Shown: positions 34,104 to 44,523, counted from the stretch's first letter. The stretch is 64,000 nt of DNA from Mycolicibacterium brisbanense (GCF_001570425.1 NZ_BCSX01000028.1:124001-188000), one strand, 5' to 3'. Numbers and translations: made by a program. Notes: generated from the letters alone by a model not told the origin.

Positions 34104-35707
34104 CCACGCACTACCGGGCTGGCCGGATCTTCACCGCAGCCCAACCCGAATGGGCGCAGTCGCTCGTCGTCTCCGGGTCCGAGCTGGTGTTCGTCGGGGA
34201 CACCGCAACGGCCGACGCCCTGCCCGGCATCACCCGCACGGTCGAGCTCGACGGTGCGTTGGTATTGCCCGGCTTCATCGACGCGCACACCCACCTCGTC
34301 TCGCTGGGGCAGTCACTGCAACAGGTGGACCTGTTCGACGCCGTCGACCTCGCTGACATCCAAAGTCGCTTGACCGCAGCGGCTTCCGCGGACCCATCGG
34401 CCCCACGAATCCTGGGCCGCAGCTGGCTGTACACCCCGCTGGCCGGCCGTACCCCTGACCGGCACATGCTCGACGCCGCCGTTGCGGACCGCCCGGTGTA
34501 CCTCGCGTCCAACGATGTGCACTCGGCGTGGGTGAACACCGCGGCGCTGCGCGAGCTGGGAATCGACGCAGGCACACCGGATCCCATCGGCGGCACCATC
34601 GAGCGCGACGCCGACGGCAACGCCACCGGCATGTTGTACGAAACGGCCGCACTGGGTTTGATGCGGACCTTCCTCGACAGCACCGTCACCAACGAGGAAC
34701 GCGACGCTGCGCTGGCCGCGACCTTCACGCACTATCTCGCTGCCGGAGTGACGGGCGCGGTCGACATGGGGCTCGACGGCGCGGACCTGCCTGCGCTGGA
34801 ACGTGCCCTGGCCGCAGGCAACGGCACCCTGCCACTGCGGATCGCGGGGCACTGGTTGGTGAACCGGACCGCGTCGACTGCCGAGAACCTGGCGCAGGTG
34901 CAGGAGGCAATCGAGCTGAACCGCCGCCTGTCCGGACCGTGGCTGCGTATCGCCGGCATCAAGATCCTCGTCGACGGAGTCATCGACAGCTGCACCGCGG
35001 CAATGAAAGAGCCCTACGCTGACGGGAGCCATCCAGGGCCGATCTGGGATCTGCAAGCGCTGGCACCGGTGGTGGCCGCGGCCGACGCCGCGGGGCTGCA
35101 GGTCGCCATGCATGCCATCGGCGACGAGGCCTCCGACATCGCGTTGTCCGCGCTTGAGCATACGACAGAGGTCAACGGACCGCGCGACCGCAGACATCGC
35201 ATCGAGCATCTGGAGACCGTGACCGAGGCCAACGTCGCGCGACTGGCTCGGCTCGGGGTCGTCGCCTCGATGCAGCCGGTACACGCCGATCCGGCGATCG
35301 CCGACAACTGGCGGGCCATGCTCGGCGACAGCCGGGCCGACCGAGGGTTCCCGTGGCCCGAATTCTCCGCTGCCGGTGCGACGTTGGCGTTCGGCTCGGA
35401 TGCGCCCACCGCGCCGTACCCCCCGCTGCCGAACATGTATGTGGCCACCACCCGGCGATCACCGAGCGATCCGTCGTTGGCGCCCAATCTGCCGGACTAC
35501 GCGCTGCCCCTGGCAGAGGCGCTCGCGCACGGCACCCGCGACGCCGCGTACTCGTGCCGGTGGGAGCACGTGACGGGCCGGCTGGTCACCGGATACGCAG
35601 CCGACTTCGTTGTGCTGGACCGCGATCCGTTCGCCGTCGGTGCCGATGCCCTGCTGACGGCGCAGGTGCGGATCACCGTGGCTGCGGGCCACGAACACGT
35701 GGCGTGA
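34100..35707 (+). CDS. YtcJ-like amidohydrolase (amidohydrolase family 3)
   Basis: This 535-residue metal-dependent amidohydrolase has its metal ligands in FIDAHTH, in a segment with MHAIGDEA and in RIEHLE, and a C-terminal Asp in FGSDAPT. These are the hallmarks of the YtcJ group, which deacylates or opens cyclic amides. GTG 34100 overlaps the previous stop as GTGA, so it is the third cistron of the LacI-controlled operon. The longer open frame upstream is inside the amidase gene and was not used. Substrate unknown. Confidence 0.9.
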   Translation: MTTHYRAGRIFTAAQPEWAQSLVVSGSELVFVGDTATADALPGITRTVELDGALVLPGFIDAHTHLVSLGQSLQQVDLFDAVDLADIQSRLTAAASADPSAPRILGRSWLYTPLAGRTPDRHMLDAAVADRPVYLASNDVHSAWVNTAALRELGIDAGTPDPIGGTIERDADGNATGMLYETAALGLMRTFLDSTVTNEERDAALAATFTHYLAAGVTGAVDMGLDGADLPALERALAAGNGTLPLRIAGHWLVNRTASTAENLAQVQEAIELNRRLSGPWLRIAGIKILVDGVIDSCTAAMKEPYADGSHPGPIWDLQALAPVVAAADAAGLQVAMHAIGDEASDIALSALEHTTEVNGPRDRRHRIEHLETVTEANVARLARLGVVASMQPVHADPAIADNWRAMLGDSRADRGFPWPEFSAAGATLAFGSDAPTAPYPPLPNMYVATTRRSPSDPSLAPNLPDYALPLAEALAHGTRDAAYSCRWEHVTGRLVTGYAADFVVLDRDPFAVGADALLTAQVRITVAAGHEHVA

Positions 35708-35713
35708 TCCCCG

Positions 35714-35759
35714 CGCCGAATTCGACGAAAACGCTGCTCGCAATCGCGATCTACTGCAT

Positions 35760-35776
<17 letters not shown>
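35714..35776. terminator. Perfect inverted repeat between convergent operons, probable bidirectional terminator
   Basis: 14-bp arms CGCCGAATTCGACG (35714-35727) and CGTCGAATTCGGCG (35763-35776) with a 35-base spacer. The right arm encodes the last residues of the dppF-like gene and the left arm follows the amidohydrolase stop. The long spacer is unusual for a simple terminator. Confidence 0.5.
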
Positions 35777-36760
<984 letters not shown>

Positions 36761-36764
<4 letters not shown>

Positions 36765-37777
36765 CGCCGGTCCCACTTCTCGGTCAGCGGCAGCCAGCAG
36801 CGATCCAGATGGGTACCGCTGTTGCGGGCTTCCAATGGGGGAGGCTCGACGCACTTGTCGAACGCATGCGGGCAGCGTGGGGCGAACCGGCATCCTTGCG
36901 GTGGATCGAGCAGTGACGGCGGTTGCCCGGAGATCTGCGTCAGGCGTGCCGTGCGGGGCTGATCAAGGCGCGTCATCGATCCCAAAAGGCCCCAGGTGTA
37001 CGGATGTTGCGGATCGTAGAAGATCTCGTCGAGGGTGCCGTTCTCCACGATCTGTCCGGCGTACATCACCGCGACGCGATCGGCGACTTCCGCCACCACA
37101 CCCAGGTCGTGCGTGATCAGGACAACCGCCAGCCCGCGGTCGGCGTTGAGTTGCTCTATCAGGCGCAGGATCTGGGCCTGGACCGTGACATCCAGTGCGG
37201 TCGTCGGCTCGTCGGCGATGAGCAACTCCGGTTCCAGGGCCAGCGCCATGGCGATCATGACGCGCTGCCGCATACCGCCGGAGAACTCGTGCGGATAGTC
37301 CCGCACCCGACGCTCCGGATGCGGAATGCCCACGGCGCGTAGCAGTTCCACGGCCTGCTCGCGAGCCTGAGCCTTCGAGACATCGCGGTGCGCGCGGATC
37401 ATCTCGACGATCTGATCGCCAACCCGGTAAACCGGGTTCAGGGATGTCATGGGGTCCTGGAACACCATTGCGATGTGCTCGCCTCGCACCGTGCGCAGCG
37501 CATCGTCATCGAGTCCGGTGATCTCTCGACCGGCGAAGCCGACCGATCCCGCAATGGTTGTGTTGGGGCCGCGGGTCAGGCCGATCAAGGTCTGTGCCGT
37601 CACGCTCTTCCCTGACCCGGATTCCCCGACAACGGCGAGGATTTCACCGCGGGCCAGGGTGAAGGACACTCCGTCGACGGCCTCGAGGACACCGTCTTCG
37701 GTGGTGAAGCTGACGCGTAGCTCGTCGACCTCGAGGAGTTCACTCATGCCAATGATTCGCTCGCAAGCGTCGCTCAT
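36761..37777 (-). CDS. Oligopeptide/dipeptide ABC transporter ATP-binding protein (DppD-like)
   Basis: This 338-residue ABC ATPase is the partner of the DppF-like subunit. Walker A is GESGSGKS, the signature is FSGGMRQRVMIAMAL, Walker B is LLIADEP, and the C-terminal region has RFAPRCPHAF. Two starts are possible. ATG 37777 overlaps the permease stop (ATGA) and was chosen for coupling. ATG 37747 (MSELLEVDEL) would give the more usual N-terminus, 10 residues shorter. Confidence 0.91.
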
Positions 37778-38736
37778 GCCGGTGCCGCCTCTCCGAGCCG
37801 AATTCGTGGATCCAGGTAGGCGTACGCCAGGTCGACGACCGTGTTGAACAGCACGATGAAGAACGCTCCGTACATCGTCACTCCGATGAGCGGCGGGAGG
37901 TCCAGTGTGCGGATCGCCTCGCCCGCGTACAGGCCCACACCGTTGATGTTGTAGACGGTTTCGGTGAGGATCGCGCCGCCGCCGACGACCGCGCCGAAAT
38001 CGAGCCCGAACAACGTCACGATCGGAATCAGCGAGTTGCGCAGGATGTGGCGGATGCGGACCTGCCGTTCGCTGATGCCCTTGGCGCGCGCGGTCCGCAC
38101 GTAGTCCTCGTGGGCCACGTCGAGCATGTTGGTGCGCAGCACCCGGCTGTAGAACCCGACGTAGAGGACAGCCAACGTGATCCACGGCAGGATCAGGTGA
38201 TACGCCCATTGCAGCGGATTCTCGGCCAGCGGTACATAACTACTCGACGGGAACAGCTCCAGCTTGTAGCTCAGGTAGTACAGCAGGATCGCGGCCAACC
38301 AGAACACCGGCATCGAGATCCCGGCCAGAGACAGGACCGTCAACGCCCGATCGGTGAACTTGCCCGCGTGCACGGCGCTGAGATACCCGAACCAGATGGC
38401 CAGCGCCATCCACAGCACCGCGGCACCGATGCACAGCGACAGCGTCGCGGGCAGTCCCTCCCAGATCTGCTCGGCCACATTGCGATTGCTCGCATAGGAG
38501 GTGAGCTGGCCGGTGAAGATCTGCTTCATCATGGTCAGGTACTGCACCGGTAGCGGCTGGTCCAGGCCGAGGTCATGGCTGACCCGTGCGATGAGTGCGG
38601 GATTGGCGTTCTTGCCTGCGATGCGCGCAGCCGGGTTGGAGTTCGGGATCACGTTGAAGATCACGAACACCAGCACCGAGATCGCGAAGAGCACCGCCAC
38701 CATGCCGACAACACGTCGGACGACGAATCTGAGCAT
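37774..38736 (-). CDS. ABC transporter permease, DppB-like
   Basis: This 320-residue permease has six membrane segments and the N-terminal LRFVVRRVVGMVAVLFAISV typical of the OppB/DppB group. The cytoplasmic EAA-like loop DYVRTARAKGISERQVRIRH contacts the ATPases. The extracellular loop after helix 1 is long, as usual. Its ATG shares a base with the stop of the second permease. In this operon DppB follows DppC, the reverse of the common order. Confidence 0.91.
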   Translation of the reverse strand: MLRFVVRRVVGMVAVLFAISVLVFVIFNVIPNSNPAARIAGKNANPALIARVSHDLGLDQPLPVQYLTMMKQIFTGQLTSYASNRNVAEQIWEGLPATLSLCIGAAVLWMALAIWFGYLSAVHAGKFTDRALTVLSLAGISMPVFWLAAILLYYLSYKLELFPSSSYVPLAENPLQWAYHLILPWITLAVLYVGFYSRVLRTNMLDVAHEDYVRTARAKGISERQVRIRHILRNSLIPIVTLFGLDFGAVVGGGAILTETVYNINGVGLYAGEAIRTLDLPPLIGVTMYGAFFIVLFNTVVDLAYAYLDPRIRLGEAAPA

Positions 38737-39713
38737 CAGTGCTCCAACCGGATCCGGGCCTTGGGGTCGAGTGCGTCACGCAGCCCGTCCCCGAACACGT
38801 TGAGCGACAGCACCGTGATCACGATCATCAACCCGGGCACGATGGTCAAATGCGGTGCGGTGTAGATGGTCTGGTACCCGTCGGCGATCATCGTGCCCCA
38901 CGACGCGTTCGGGGGCCGCACTCCGGCGCCCAGAAACGACAACGCCGATTCCAACAGCATGTTGTTGGCGATGTTGAGGGTGAAGAACACGATGATGGTC
39001 GAAATGATGTTGGGCAGCAGTTCAGAGGCCATGATGCGCAGCGGCCCCTTGCCCATGGCCACCGCGGCCTCGACGAACTCCTTCTGTCGCAATGCCATTA
39101 CCTCGCCTCGGATCGGCCGGGCCATGTAGGGCACATACACGCAGCCGATGATGAGGATCGGTATCCAGAGGGAGTCGCCGGCCACCTGCACCGGGCCGAG
39201 CTTCACGCCGCCCAGCGCGAGTGCGGTGCCCAACGCGATCCCGAGCAGCAGCACCGGAAACGCCCACACCACGTCCATGGCCCGCGACAGCAGCGCGTCG
39301 ATCCAGCCCCGGTAGTAACCGGCGAGCAGTCCGATGACCACCGCCAGCACCGTCGTGGTCAGCGCGGCGGCCAGTCCGATGTAGATCGAGGTGCGCCCGC
39401 CGTAGAGCAGCCGCACCATGACGTCGCGACCGTTCTGATCAGCGCCCAGCAGATAGCGGCCGTGCAGCCCGGGCCCCAACGGCGTGCCGTCAGGTGACAC
39501 GACGTAGGTTTCTTCTCCGTCGATCAGCACCTTGTCGGTGATGTGATTCTCGTTCGGCGTCGTGTGGGCCACGTGATCGGCCCACAGCGGTGCGGCCAGG
39601 CAACACAGCACGATCACGACGAATAGGCCTCCGCACAACAGCGCAACCTTGTTGCGGCGCAGCCGATTCCAGGCAAGAAGCCAAGGGCTGCGTCCTTCGA
39701 CGGCGGTCGCCAT
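38736..39713 (-). CDS. ABC transporter permease, DppC-like
   Basis: This 325-residue permease of the OppC/DppC type has an N-terminal cytoplasmic stretch ending WNRLRRNKVAL, six membrane segments and the conserved HLLGAD-like segment YLLGADQNGRDV. The EAA loop is FVEAAVAMGKGPLRIM. ATG 39713 shares its A with the stop of the binding-protein gene; a GTG directly upstream would be one codon longer. It is transcribed between the binding-protein gene and the DppB-like gene. Confidence 0.91.
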   Translation of the reverse strand: MATAVEGRSPWLLAWNRLRRNKVALLCGGLFVVIVLCCLAAPLWADHVAHTTPNENHITDKVLIDGEETYVVSPDGTPLGPGLHGRYLLGADQNGRDVMVRLLYGGRTSIYIGLAAALTTTVLAVVIGLLAGYYRGWIDALLSRAMDVVWAFPVLLLGIALGTALALGGVKLGPVQVAGDSLWIPILIIGCVYVPYMARPIRGEVMALRQKEFVEAAVAMGKGPLRIMASELLPNIISTIIVFFTLNIANNMLLESALSFLGAGVRPPNASWGTMIADGYQTIYTAPHLTIVPGLMIVITVLSLNVFGDGLRDALDPKARIRLEH

Positions 39714-41359
39714 CACTTCAGGGCGAACGACGTGTAGTCCTGGTTGAACAGTAGATGGTGATAGCTGTTGTCGAAATCCATGCGGTCGGACACGAACGTG
39801 GTGAACTGCTCGTTGCCGTAAGGCGCCCAGATCGCCTGCTCCATGTAAGCCTTGTCCAGGTCGGCGTACCCCTTCTTCACGTCATCGGAAAGCCGTTGGG
39901 TGAGAAGCTGGTTCATCTTCGCGTCCAACTCGGGGAAGTTGGCCCGGGAGAAGTTGTTGCCGTTGGTGGGCAGGATGCTCTTGCCGTTGATCAGCGGGCG
40001 GAAGAAATCGTCCGGATGCGGGAAGTCCTGGAACCAGTCGCCGAACCCGGTGTCGACGTCCGGCGTGGTCTGGTTGCCGATCGTCGTCCAATACACGTCG
40101 CCGGCAATCACTTTGAGCGTGGCGTTGAAGCCCAGCTGGGTCAGCACGTCATGGTAGTACTCACCGATCCGTTTGCGGTCCGGCTCGTCATCGGTCCACA
40201 CGGTGATGTCGCGGTCGGCCGGATTCGCCTCGGCGATCAGTTGTTTGGCCTTGTTGATATCGGGCCCGGCATAGAGCTTGTACTCCTGGTAGCCCGGCAT
40301 GCCCGGGGGCAGGATCTGCTGCGTCGGGTGGAGCCGGCCGCCGAAGATGCGGTTGAGGGCCTCCGGGTCGATCGCGTAGTTGACGGCCTGGCGCACCCGT
40401 AGATCGTTGAACGGCGCACGCTGGGTGTTCATCCAGAAGTAATAGGTGTTGATGGAGTTTTCCAGCCGGAACCGATTTCCGTACCGGGCCTTGACCTCCG
40501 GCAGCCGGTCGGCGTCCGGCGGGTCTGTCATGAAGTCGATCTGGTTCTGCTGCACCCCGGTCACCTGGGCGCTGTTGCTCTTGTTCTGGGTGACGATGAT
40601 CTTGTCGACGTGCGCGTCGGCCACCTCGTCGGCACCGGCGTCCTTGACCGTCTTGAACTGCGGATTGCGTTCCATCGTCAGCGTGTGCGGCGCGTCGACC
40701 TTGGTGATGGTGAACGGCCCGCTGCTCGGCGGCGGGTTGTTGGTCGCGTCTTTGTCGAGCGGGGTGGTCTGCGGGACCGGCGCGGCGAACGGCAGCGCGA
40801 GGATGTGGTCGAAGGTGCCGTTGGGCTCGTTGAGAGTGATGGTGATGTCGCCGCTCGCGTCATCGGTCTTGATGCCGCTGATCGTGTCGGCCTTGCCGTC
40901 GGCATAGTCGCTGGCGCCTGCGATGACGTTGTAGAACACCGAGCCACCCGAGTCCACCTTGAACAACCGCTTGACGGCGAAGGTGAAATCGGAGGCTTTG
41001 ATGGGCGTTCCGTCGGAGTACTTCATGTTCGGCCGCAACGTGAGTTTGTAGGTCTTGCCGTCGGCCGACACCTCGGGCGTCGCCTTGGCCAGGCCCGGCA
41101 CGATCTCGGTACCCGCCTCGCCCTTGGCGTGTTTGTAGGTGAGCAGCGGTGTGTAGGTGTTGTAGAGCACCTCCCAGCCCTCGAGCGTGTACGAGAGCTG
41201 TGGGTCCACATAGTCCGGGAACGAGGTCATGCTCACATTGATCTCACCGCCTTGCTTGGCGCTCGAGCCGCCGCTGCCTCCGCCCCCGCACGCGGCCACG
41301 CCGAATACGGCAAGCGCGGTGATGCTGGCGACGGTCAGAGCTCTGCGCGGTGTGATCAT
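39713..41359 (-). CDS. Peptide-type ABC transporter substrate-binding lipoprotein (SBP family 5)
   Basis: This 548-residue lipoprotein has a signal peptide with lipobox ending at Cys24 (GVAAC). The family-5 binding fold follows (FTFAVKRLF and NDLRVRQAVNYAIDPEAL are typical). It captures peptides, nickel chelates or similar ligands outside the membrane; the ligand is not predictable. AGGGGA lies 5 bases before the ATG. It is the first gene of the operon, with a divergent GH16 gene 325 bases away, so its promoter lies in that gap. Confidence 0.92.
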   Translation of the reverse strand: MITPRRALTVASITALAVFGVAACGGGGSGGSSAKQGGEINVSMTSFPDYVDPQLSYTLEGWEVLYNTYTPLLTYKHAKGEAGTEIVPGLAKATPEVSADGKTYKLTLRPNMKYSDGTPIKASDFTFAVKRLFKVDSGGSVFYNVIAGASDYADGKADTISGIKTDDASGDITITLNEPNGTFDHILALPFAAPVPQTTPLDKDATNNPPPSSGPFTITKVDAPHTLTMERNPQFKTVKDAGADEVADAHVDKIIVTQNKSNSAQVTGVQQNQIDFMTDPPDADRLPEVKARYGNRFRLENSINTYYFWMNTQRAPFNDLRVRQAVNYAIDPEALNRIFGGRLHPTQQILPPGMPGYQEYKLYAGPDINKAKQLIAEANPADRDITVWTDDEPDRKRIGEYYHDVLTQLGFNATLKVIAGDVYWTTIGNQTTPDVDTGFGDWFQDFPHPDDFFRPLINGKSILPTNGNNFSRANFPELDAKMNQLLTQRLSDDVKKGYADLDKAYMEQAIWAPYGNEQFTTFVSDRMDFDNSYHHLLFNQDYTSFALK

Positions 41360-41684
41360 CTAGTTCCCCTCGAATATGACCCGGACGATTCCGATACAGC
41401 TGTACGCTATTTGCGTCCGTCGGTGAGCATCTTTCGGGAAAATTCACGGTCCGCAACCTGAGAGGCCGAAGTTTCTCCTGTGTAACGGCGGTGTGAGCAG
41501 AAGTTCAGGGTCGAATTGGCGTGTGGAGCGATCTGTTCGAGGTCCCAATTTGGATTCGTTCTGATCAGATGGCGTTATCCGGCCGGGAGCTGCAGGTTTA
41601 CCCCGATGGCCACGAGATCGCCGCCGGACGCGCACGTGTTCACAGCACCTAAGTACGCAGGAGCGTCTTTAGCCCATCTATTGT
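41360..41684. other. 325-bp divergent promoter region (ABC importer / GH16)
   Basis: No coding frame is convincing. It must hold the importer promoter (minus) and the GH16 promoter (plus). A perfect 10-bp palindrome TACAGCTGTA (41395-41404) lies 36 bases upstream of the binding-protein start and could be a regulator site. No clear -10/-35 pair was identified. Confidence 0.45.
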
Positions 41685-42575
41685 GTGGCTGTGCCTGATA
41701 TGGATCGTCGCAGTGTGATGTTCATGATGGGTCTGGGGGTGGCAGCCGCGGCGCTGCCTGCAGGGGTTGCCAACGCAGACCCCGTCGGGGGAAACCCGCC
41801 CGGACCCGCCGCGCCCGGCGCTCCTGCGCCGGCTGCTGCTGCTGGAACTCCCGCCTACCTGTTCCAAGATGAATTCAACGGACCTGCGGGGTCTCCGCCA
41901 GATCCGACGTGGTGGCACCTGGTGCCCGAGCGCGAGACCATCAAGAACCCGGTCGAATGGGACAAACCGTTCAACATGGGGCGGTACGTGACCGATACGG
42001 ACCACGTGTTCCAGGACGGCAAGGGCAACCTCGTCATCCGCGCGACGCGCGGGCCGGGCACGACGATCCAGGAGAAGTACGCCGGCGCCAAGGTCGTCGG
42101 AAACTGGCGCGGCGGCATCGGGACCACGTGGGAGGCACGAGTCAAGCTCAACTGCCTGACCGACGGCGCCTGGCCGGCGTTCTGGCTTCTCAACGACGAT
42201 CCCGTCCGCGGCGGCGAGGTCGATCTGGTCGAGTGGTACGGCAACCGCGACTGGCCTTCGGGCACAACGGTGCACGCCCGCCTGGACGGCGAATCGTTCG
42301 CCACCGATCCCCACCCGATCGACGGCGCGTGGCACACCTGGCGGATGTCGTGGACGCCGCAGGGCATGTACTTCTGGAAGGACTACGCGCCAGGGATGGA
42401 GCCGTTCTTCCAGGTTCCGGCGAACTCGTTGGACGACTGGCCGTTCAACGATCCGGGCTACACCCTGGTGCCGGTGTTCAACATCGCTGTCGGCGGCTCG
42501 GGCGGTCGCGATCCCAGCGGTGGCAGCTACCCGGCAGAGATGCTGATCGACTGGATCCGCGTCTTCCAGGGCTGA
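41685..42575 (+). CDS. Exported GH16 family beta-glucanase-like protein
   Basis: This 296-residue glycoside hydrolase family 16 protein has an N-terminal signal with a twin-arginine-like RRSVMFM, then a Pro/Ala linker and the jelly-roll domain. The catalytic ExDxxE is complete: Glu178, Asp180 and Glu183 in GGEVDLVEW. It probably hydrolyses beta-1,3-glucan-type polymers. It resembles Rv0315, annotated as a beta-1,3-glucanase precursor. GTG 41685 gives an N-terminus like that protein (MAVPDMDRR); ATG 41700 is an alternative. No ribosome-binding site is well placed. Confidence 0.89.
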   Translation: MAVPDMDRRSVMFMMGLGVAAAALPAGVANADPVGGNPPGPAAPGAPAPAAAAGTPAYLFQDEFNGPAGSPPDPTWWHLVPERETIKNPVEWDKPFNMGRYVTDTDHVFQDGKGNLVIRATRGPGTTIQEKYAGAKVVGNWRGGIGTTWEARVKLNCLTDGAWPAFWLLNDDPVRGGEVDLVEWYGNRDWPSGTTVHARLDGESFATDPHPIDGAWHTWRMSWTPQGMYFWKDYAPGMEPFFQVPANSLDDWPFNDPGYTLVPVFNIAVGGSGGRDPSGGSYPAEMLIDWIRVFQG

Positions 42576-42581
42576 TCGCCG

Positions 42582-42626
42582 GCCCGCGGGGCAGAGGGTC
42601 CTAGAACGCCCTACTGCCCTGCGGGC
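42582..42626. terminator. Long hairpin at the convergent ends of GH16 and the exported protein gene
   Basis: Arms GCCCGCGGGGCAG (42582-42594) and CTGCCCTGCGGGC (42614-42626) pair with one wobble, and AGGG/CCCT extends the stem inward. It covers the end of the minus-strand gene. It could stop transcription from either side. Confidence 0.5.
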
Positions 42627-43188
42627 TCAACACGAATCCGTACTGCCACGGCCCGCCGTCGCCGGGGTCTGCCACGGTACACACCACGTTGTGGTCGCTC
42701 GGTACACCGCAGGTGACCGCCGAGGAGCTTTCTGGCACAACGATTTTCGAGCCGGTCGGCAGCAGGTGGTACGACGCCGGGTCAACCCTGTCGACCTCGG
42801 AACCACTGCGGTGCTCGTAGCTTCGGTAGGTTTCGAAGTCATCGAGCTTCACGGTGTCGAACCCCGATCTCGGATCGTCCGCCGGGCCGAACCATGGACC
42901 CTTGGCGAAGGCATAGTTGGTGGTGCCCGTGACGCCCGGCAGAGCGCCCCAGCAGTACGCGGTCGGCGGGCTCTGCCAACGGGTAATCGTCATGATGCGG
43001 CAGTGGATACCGTCGGCAGTCGCGAACTGCCAACCGCCGGCACCGTACGTGCTGTACGTGGCATAGCTGTCGTAGTCGACCGGTTTCAGCGCCGCCAATG
43101 CGCCGACGTCGGGGGACGCGGCCGCGTGCGGTGCAGCGAACATTCCGGCGGACAGTGCCGCTGCGGCGCTCACGGTGAGTCGATGCAT
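42601..43188 (-). CDS. Small exported protein of unknown function
   Basis: This 195-residue protein has a clear signal peptide (about 1-25, ending AAASP). The mature part has many aromatic residues and four cysteines (HCRI, YCWG, TCGV, VCTV) that could form two disulfides. No enzyme motif was recognised. ATG 43188 (MHRLTVS) is used; a longer frame has a very basic non-signal N-terminus. It converges on the GH16 gene. Confidence 0.75.
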   Translation of the reverse strand: MHRLTVSAAAALSAGMFAAPHAAASPDVGALAALKPVDYDSYATYSTYGAGGWQFATADGIHCRIMTITRWQSPPTAYCWGALPGVTGTTNYAFAKGPWFGPADDPRSGFDTVKLDDFETYRSYEHRSGSEVDRVDPASYHLLPTGSKIVVPESSSAVTCGVPSDHNVVCTVADPGDGGPWQYGFVLSPQGSRAF

Positions 43189-43231
43189 TACCTCATTGTC
43201 AGGCCGCCGACGGCGGCGTCCTCGCACCAAA

Positions 43232-43264
43232 ATCGGCCCCCTCCCTGGCTGGGAGGGGGCCGAT
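43232..43264 (-). terminator. Intrinsic terminator after the 43275-44417 gene
   Basis: Perfect 14-bp stem (43232-43245 with 43251-43264) and a 5-base loop. On the minus strand it is followed by TTTT, 10 bases after the stop of the exported-protein gene. Confidence 0.88.
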
Positions 43265-43274
43265 CACGTCGGTG

Positions 43275-44417
43275 CTATGTGGCGTCCCCCGAACTGCCGG
43301 CACCGGCGTCGCTGTGGTCTGCCTTGGCCGGCTTGTCTGCTTTGGCCGGCTTGGACAGTGCCTTCTTGAGTCCTTCACCAATCTTGTTGACGCTGTCCGA
43401 GACTCGCTTGCCGACGTCCGAGACACGCTTGGCGGCGGTCTTGTTCGTCGTCGTGCCCGTCTTGCCGGGCGTGGAGACCGCGGTGTCGTGGGCAGCGGGA
43501 GCGGTTGCCTCGGGTGTGGTCTTGACGTCTGTGCTGCTCGCAGCCGTTGTCCCGGTGGAGTTTTCAGCTGTGGCTTCCGTGGCGGGCGCTTCGATCGCCG
43601 GTGTCTCGGTAGCGGGCAGCGACAGCGTCGTCGCCTTCGGTGTCACCTTGGCGGTGAGTTCCTCGGGGTCGGGTGGCGGCGGGTTGATGGCCGTGGCGAG
43701 TCGGCCGCGGAAGTCCAGCGCAAACTTCAGGAAGCTGGCTTGGCTGATTGCTGCGGCGGCGACGTTGGCGACCCCGTGCTCGACGGCGTTGACCACATTT
43801 GTCGGGTCTCCTGTACCGATGGACTTGCCGACCTCTTCGAGGTTGGCGGCCACCGTCTGGGCGAATCCGAATGCCGACGACGCGACAGCGATCGTGCCCC
43901 ATGCGTAGTACATCGCCGCTGTCGTGACCCGCTGGGCAATTTCGAACTTGTCTTGAACGAGTCCGACGACCTTCTGGTACTGCATGAAGCCAACCCAGAC
44001 GGGACCGAAAAACAATCCGACATACGCACCGAGCGCGCCATCCAGATCTCCCTCGGCCAGCTTGTTCAACGCGACTCCGGTGGTGACCGGAAATCCGGTG
44101 ACCATGTTCTCGATGACGGGTGTGAGCGCAGTTGCGATATCGCCCAGCGTCTTCCCGTCTGCAGTCGCTTTCGCGAGGATCGCTCTGGCCACTGGAAGCG
44201 GATTGGCGATTTCGTCTTGGATAGCGGTCTGAAGCGCGGCGACCGCCTGATCGAACACCGGGGTGAAGACGTCAACGGGGTTGTCGATCGCCGCGCTGAG
44301 TTGCACTGCGTGGGTTTGGATTGCGGGTGGGGGAGCGGCGACCGGGGTCACCGCGATGACGCCGGCACCGACGAGGGCGACACCGGCGGTCACGTAGGGT
44401 CGTAGGGCGAGTGGCAA
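43275..44417 (-). CDS. Exported Ala/Lys/Thr-rich mycobacterial protein of unknown function
   Basis: This 380-residue protein begins with PYVTAGVALVGAGVIAVTPVA, an N-terminal export sequence shared by a group of mycobacterial surface proteins. Residues about 45-230 are mostly helical and hydrophobic. From about 240 the chain is low-complexity, rich in Thr, Ala and Pro, then ends with lysine-rich AKADKPAKADH. No enzymatic motif is visible. TTG 44417 is the start because AAGGAG lies 6 bases before it. It has its own strong terminator and no operon partner. Confidence 0.78.
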   Translation of the reverse strand: MPLALRPYVTAGVALVGAGVIAVTPVAAPPPAIQTHAVQLSAAIDNPVDVFTPVFDQAVAALQTAIQDEIANPLPVARAILAKATADGKTLGDIATALTPVIENMVTGFPVTTGVALNKLAEGDLDGALGAYVGLFFGPVWVGFMQYQKVVGLVQDKFEIAQRVTTAAMYYAWGTIAVASSAFGFAQTVAANLEEVGKSIGTGDPTNVVNAVEHGVANVAAAAISQASFLKFALDFRGRLATAINPPPPDPEELTAKVTPKATTLSLPATETPAIEAPATEATAENSTGTTAASSTDVKTTPEATAPAAHDTAVSTPGKTGTTTNKTAAKRVSDVGKRVSDSVNKIGEGLKKALSKPAKADKPAKADHSDAGAGSSGDAT

Positions 44418-44423
44418 CTGGGT

Positions 44424-44429
44424 CTCCTT
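44424..44429 (-). promoter_or_regulatory. Ribosome-binding site supporting a TTG start
   Basis: AAGGAG on the minus strand, 6 bases before TTG 44417. Confidence 0.7.
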
Positions 44430-44523
44430 CGGGTCAATGGGTGTCAGCCATCACTGACCGCGTGAAGGTATCCGCGAAGTTGCCGAATAACATTCGCATT
44501 CTGTAACAGGTTTCAATTCTTGT

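Noticed and set aside
34313..35284. Long minus-strand frame in the YtcJ-like gene
   Set aside because: Shadow of the amidohydrolase; composition is atypical and no domain is seen.
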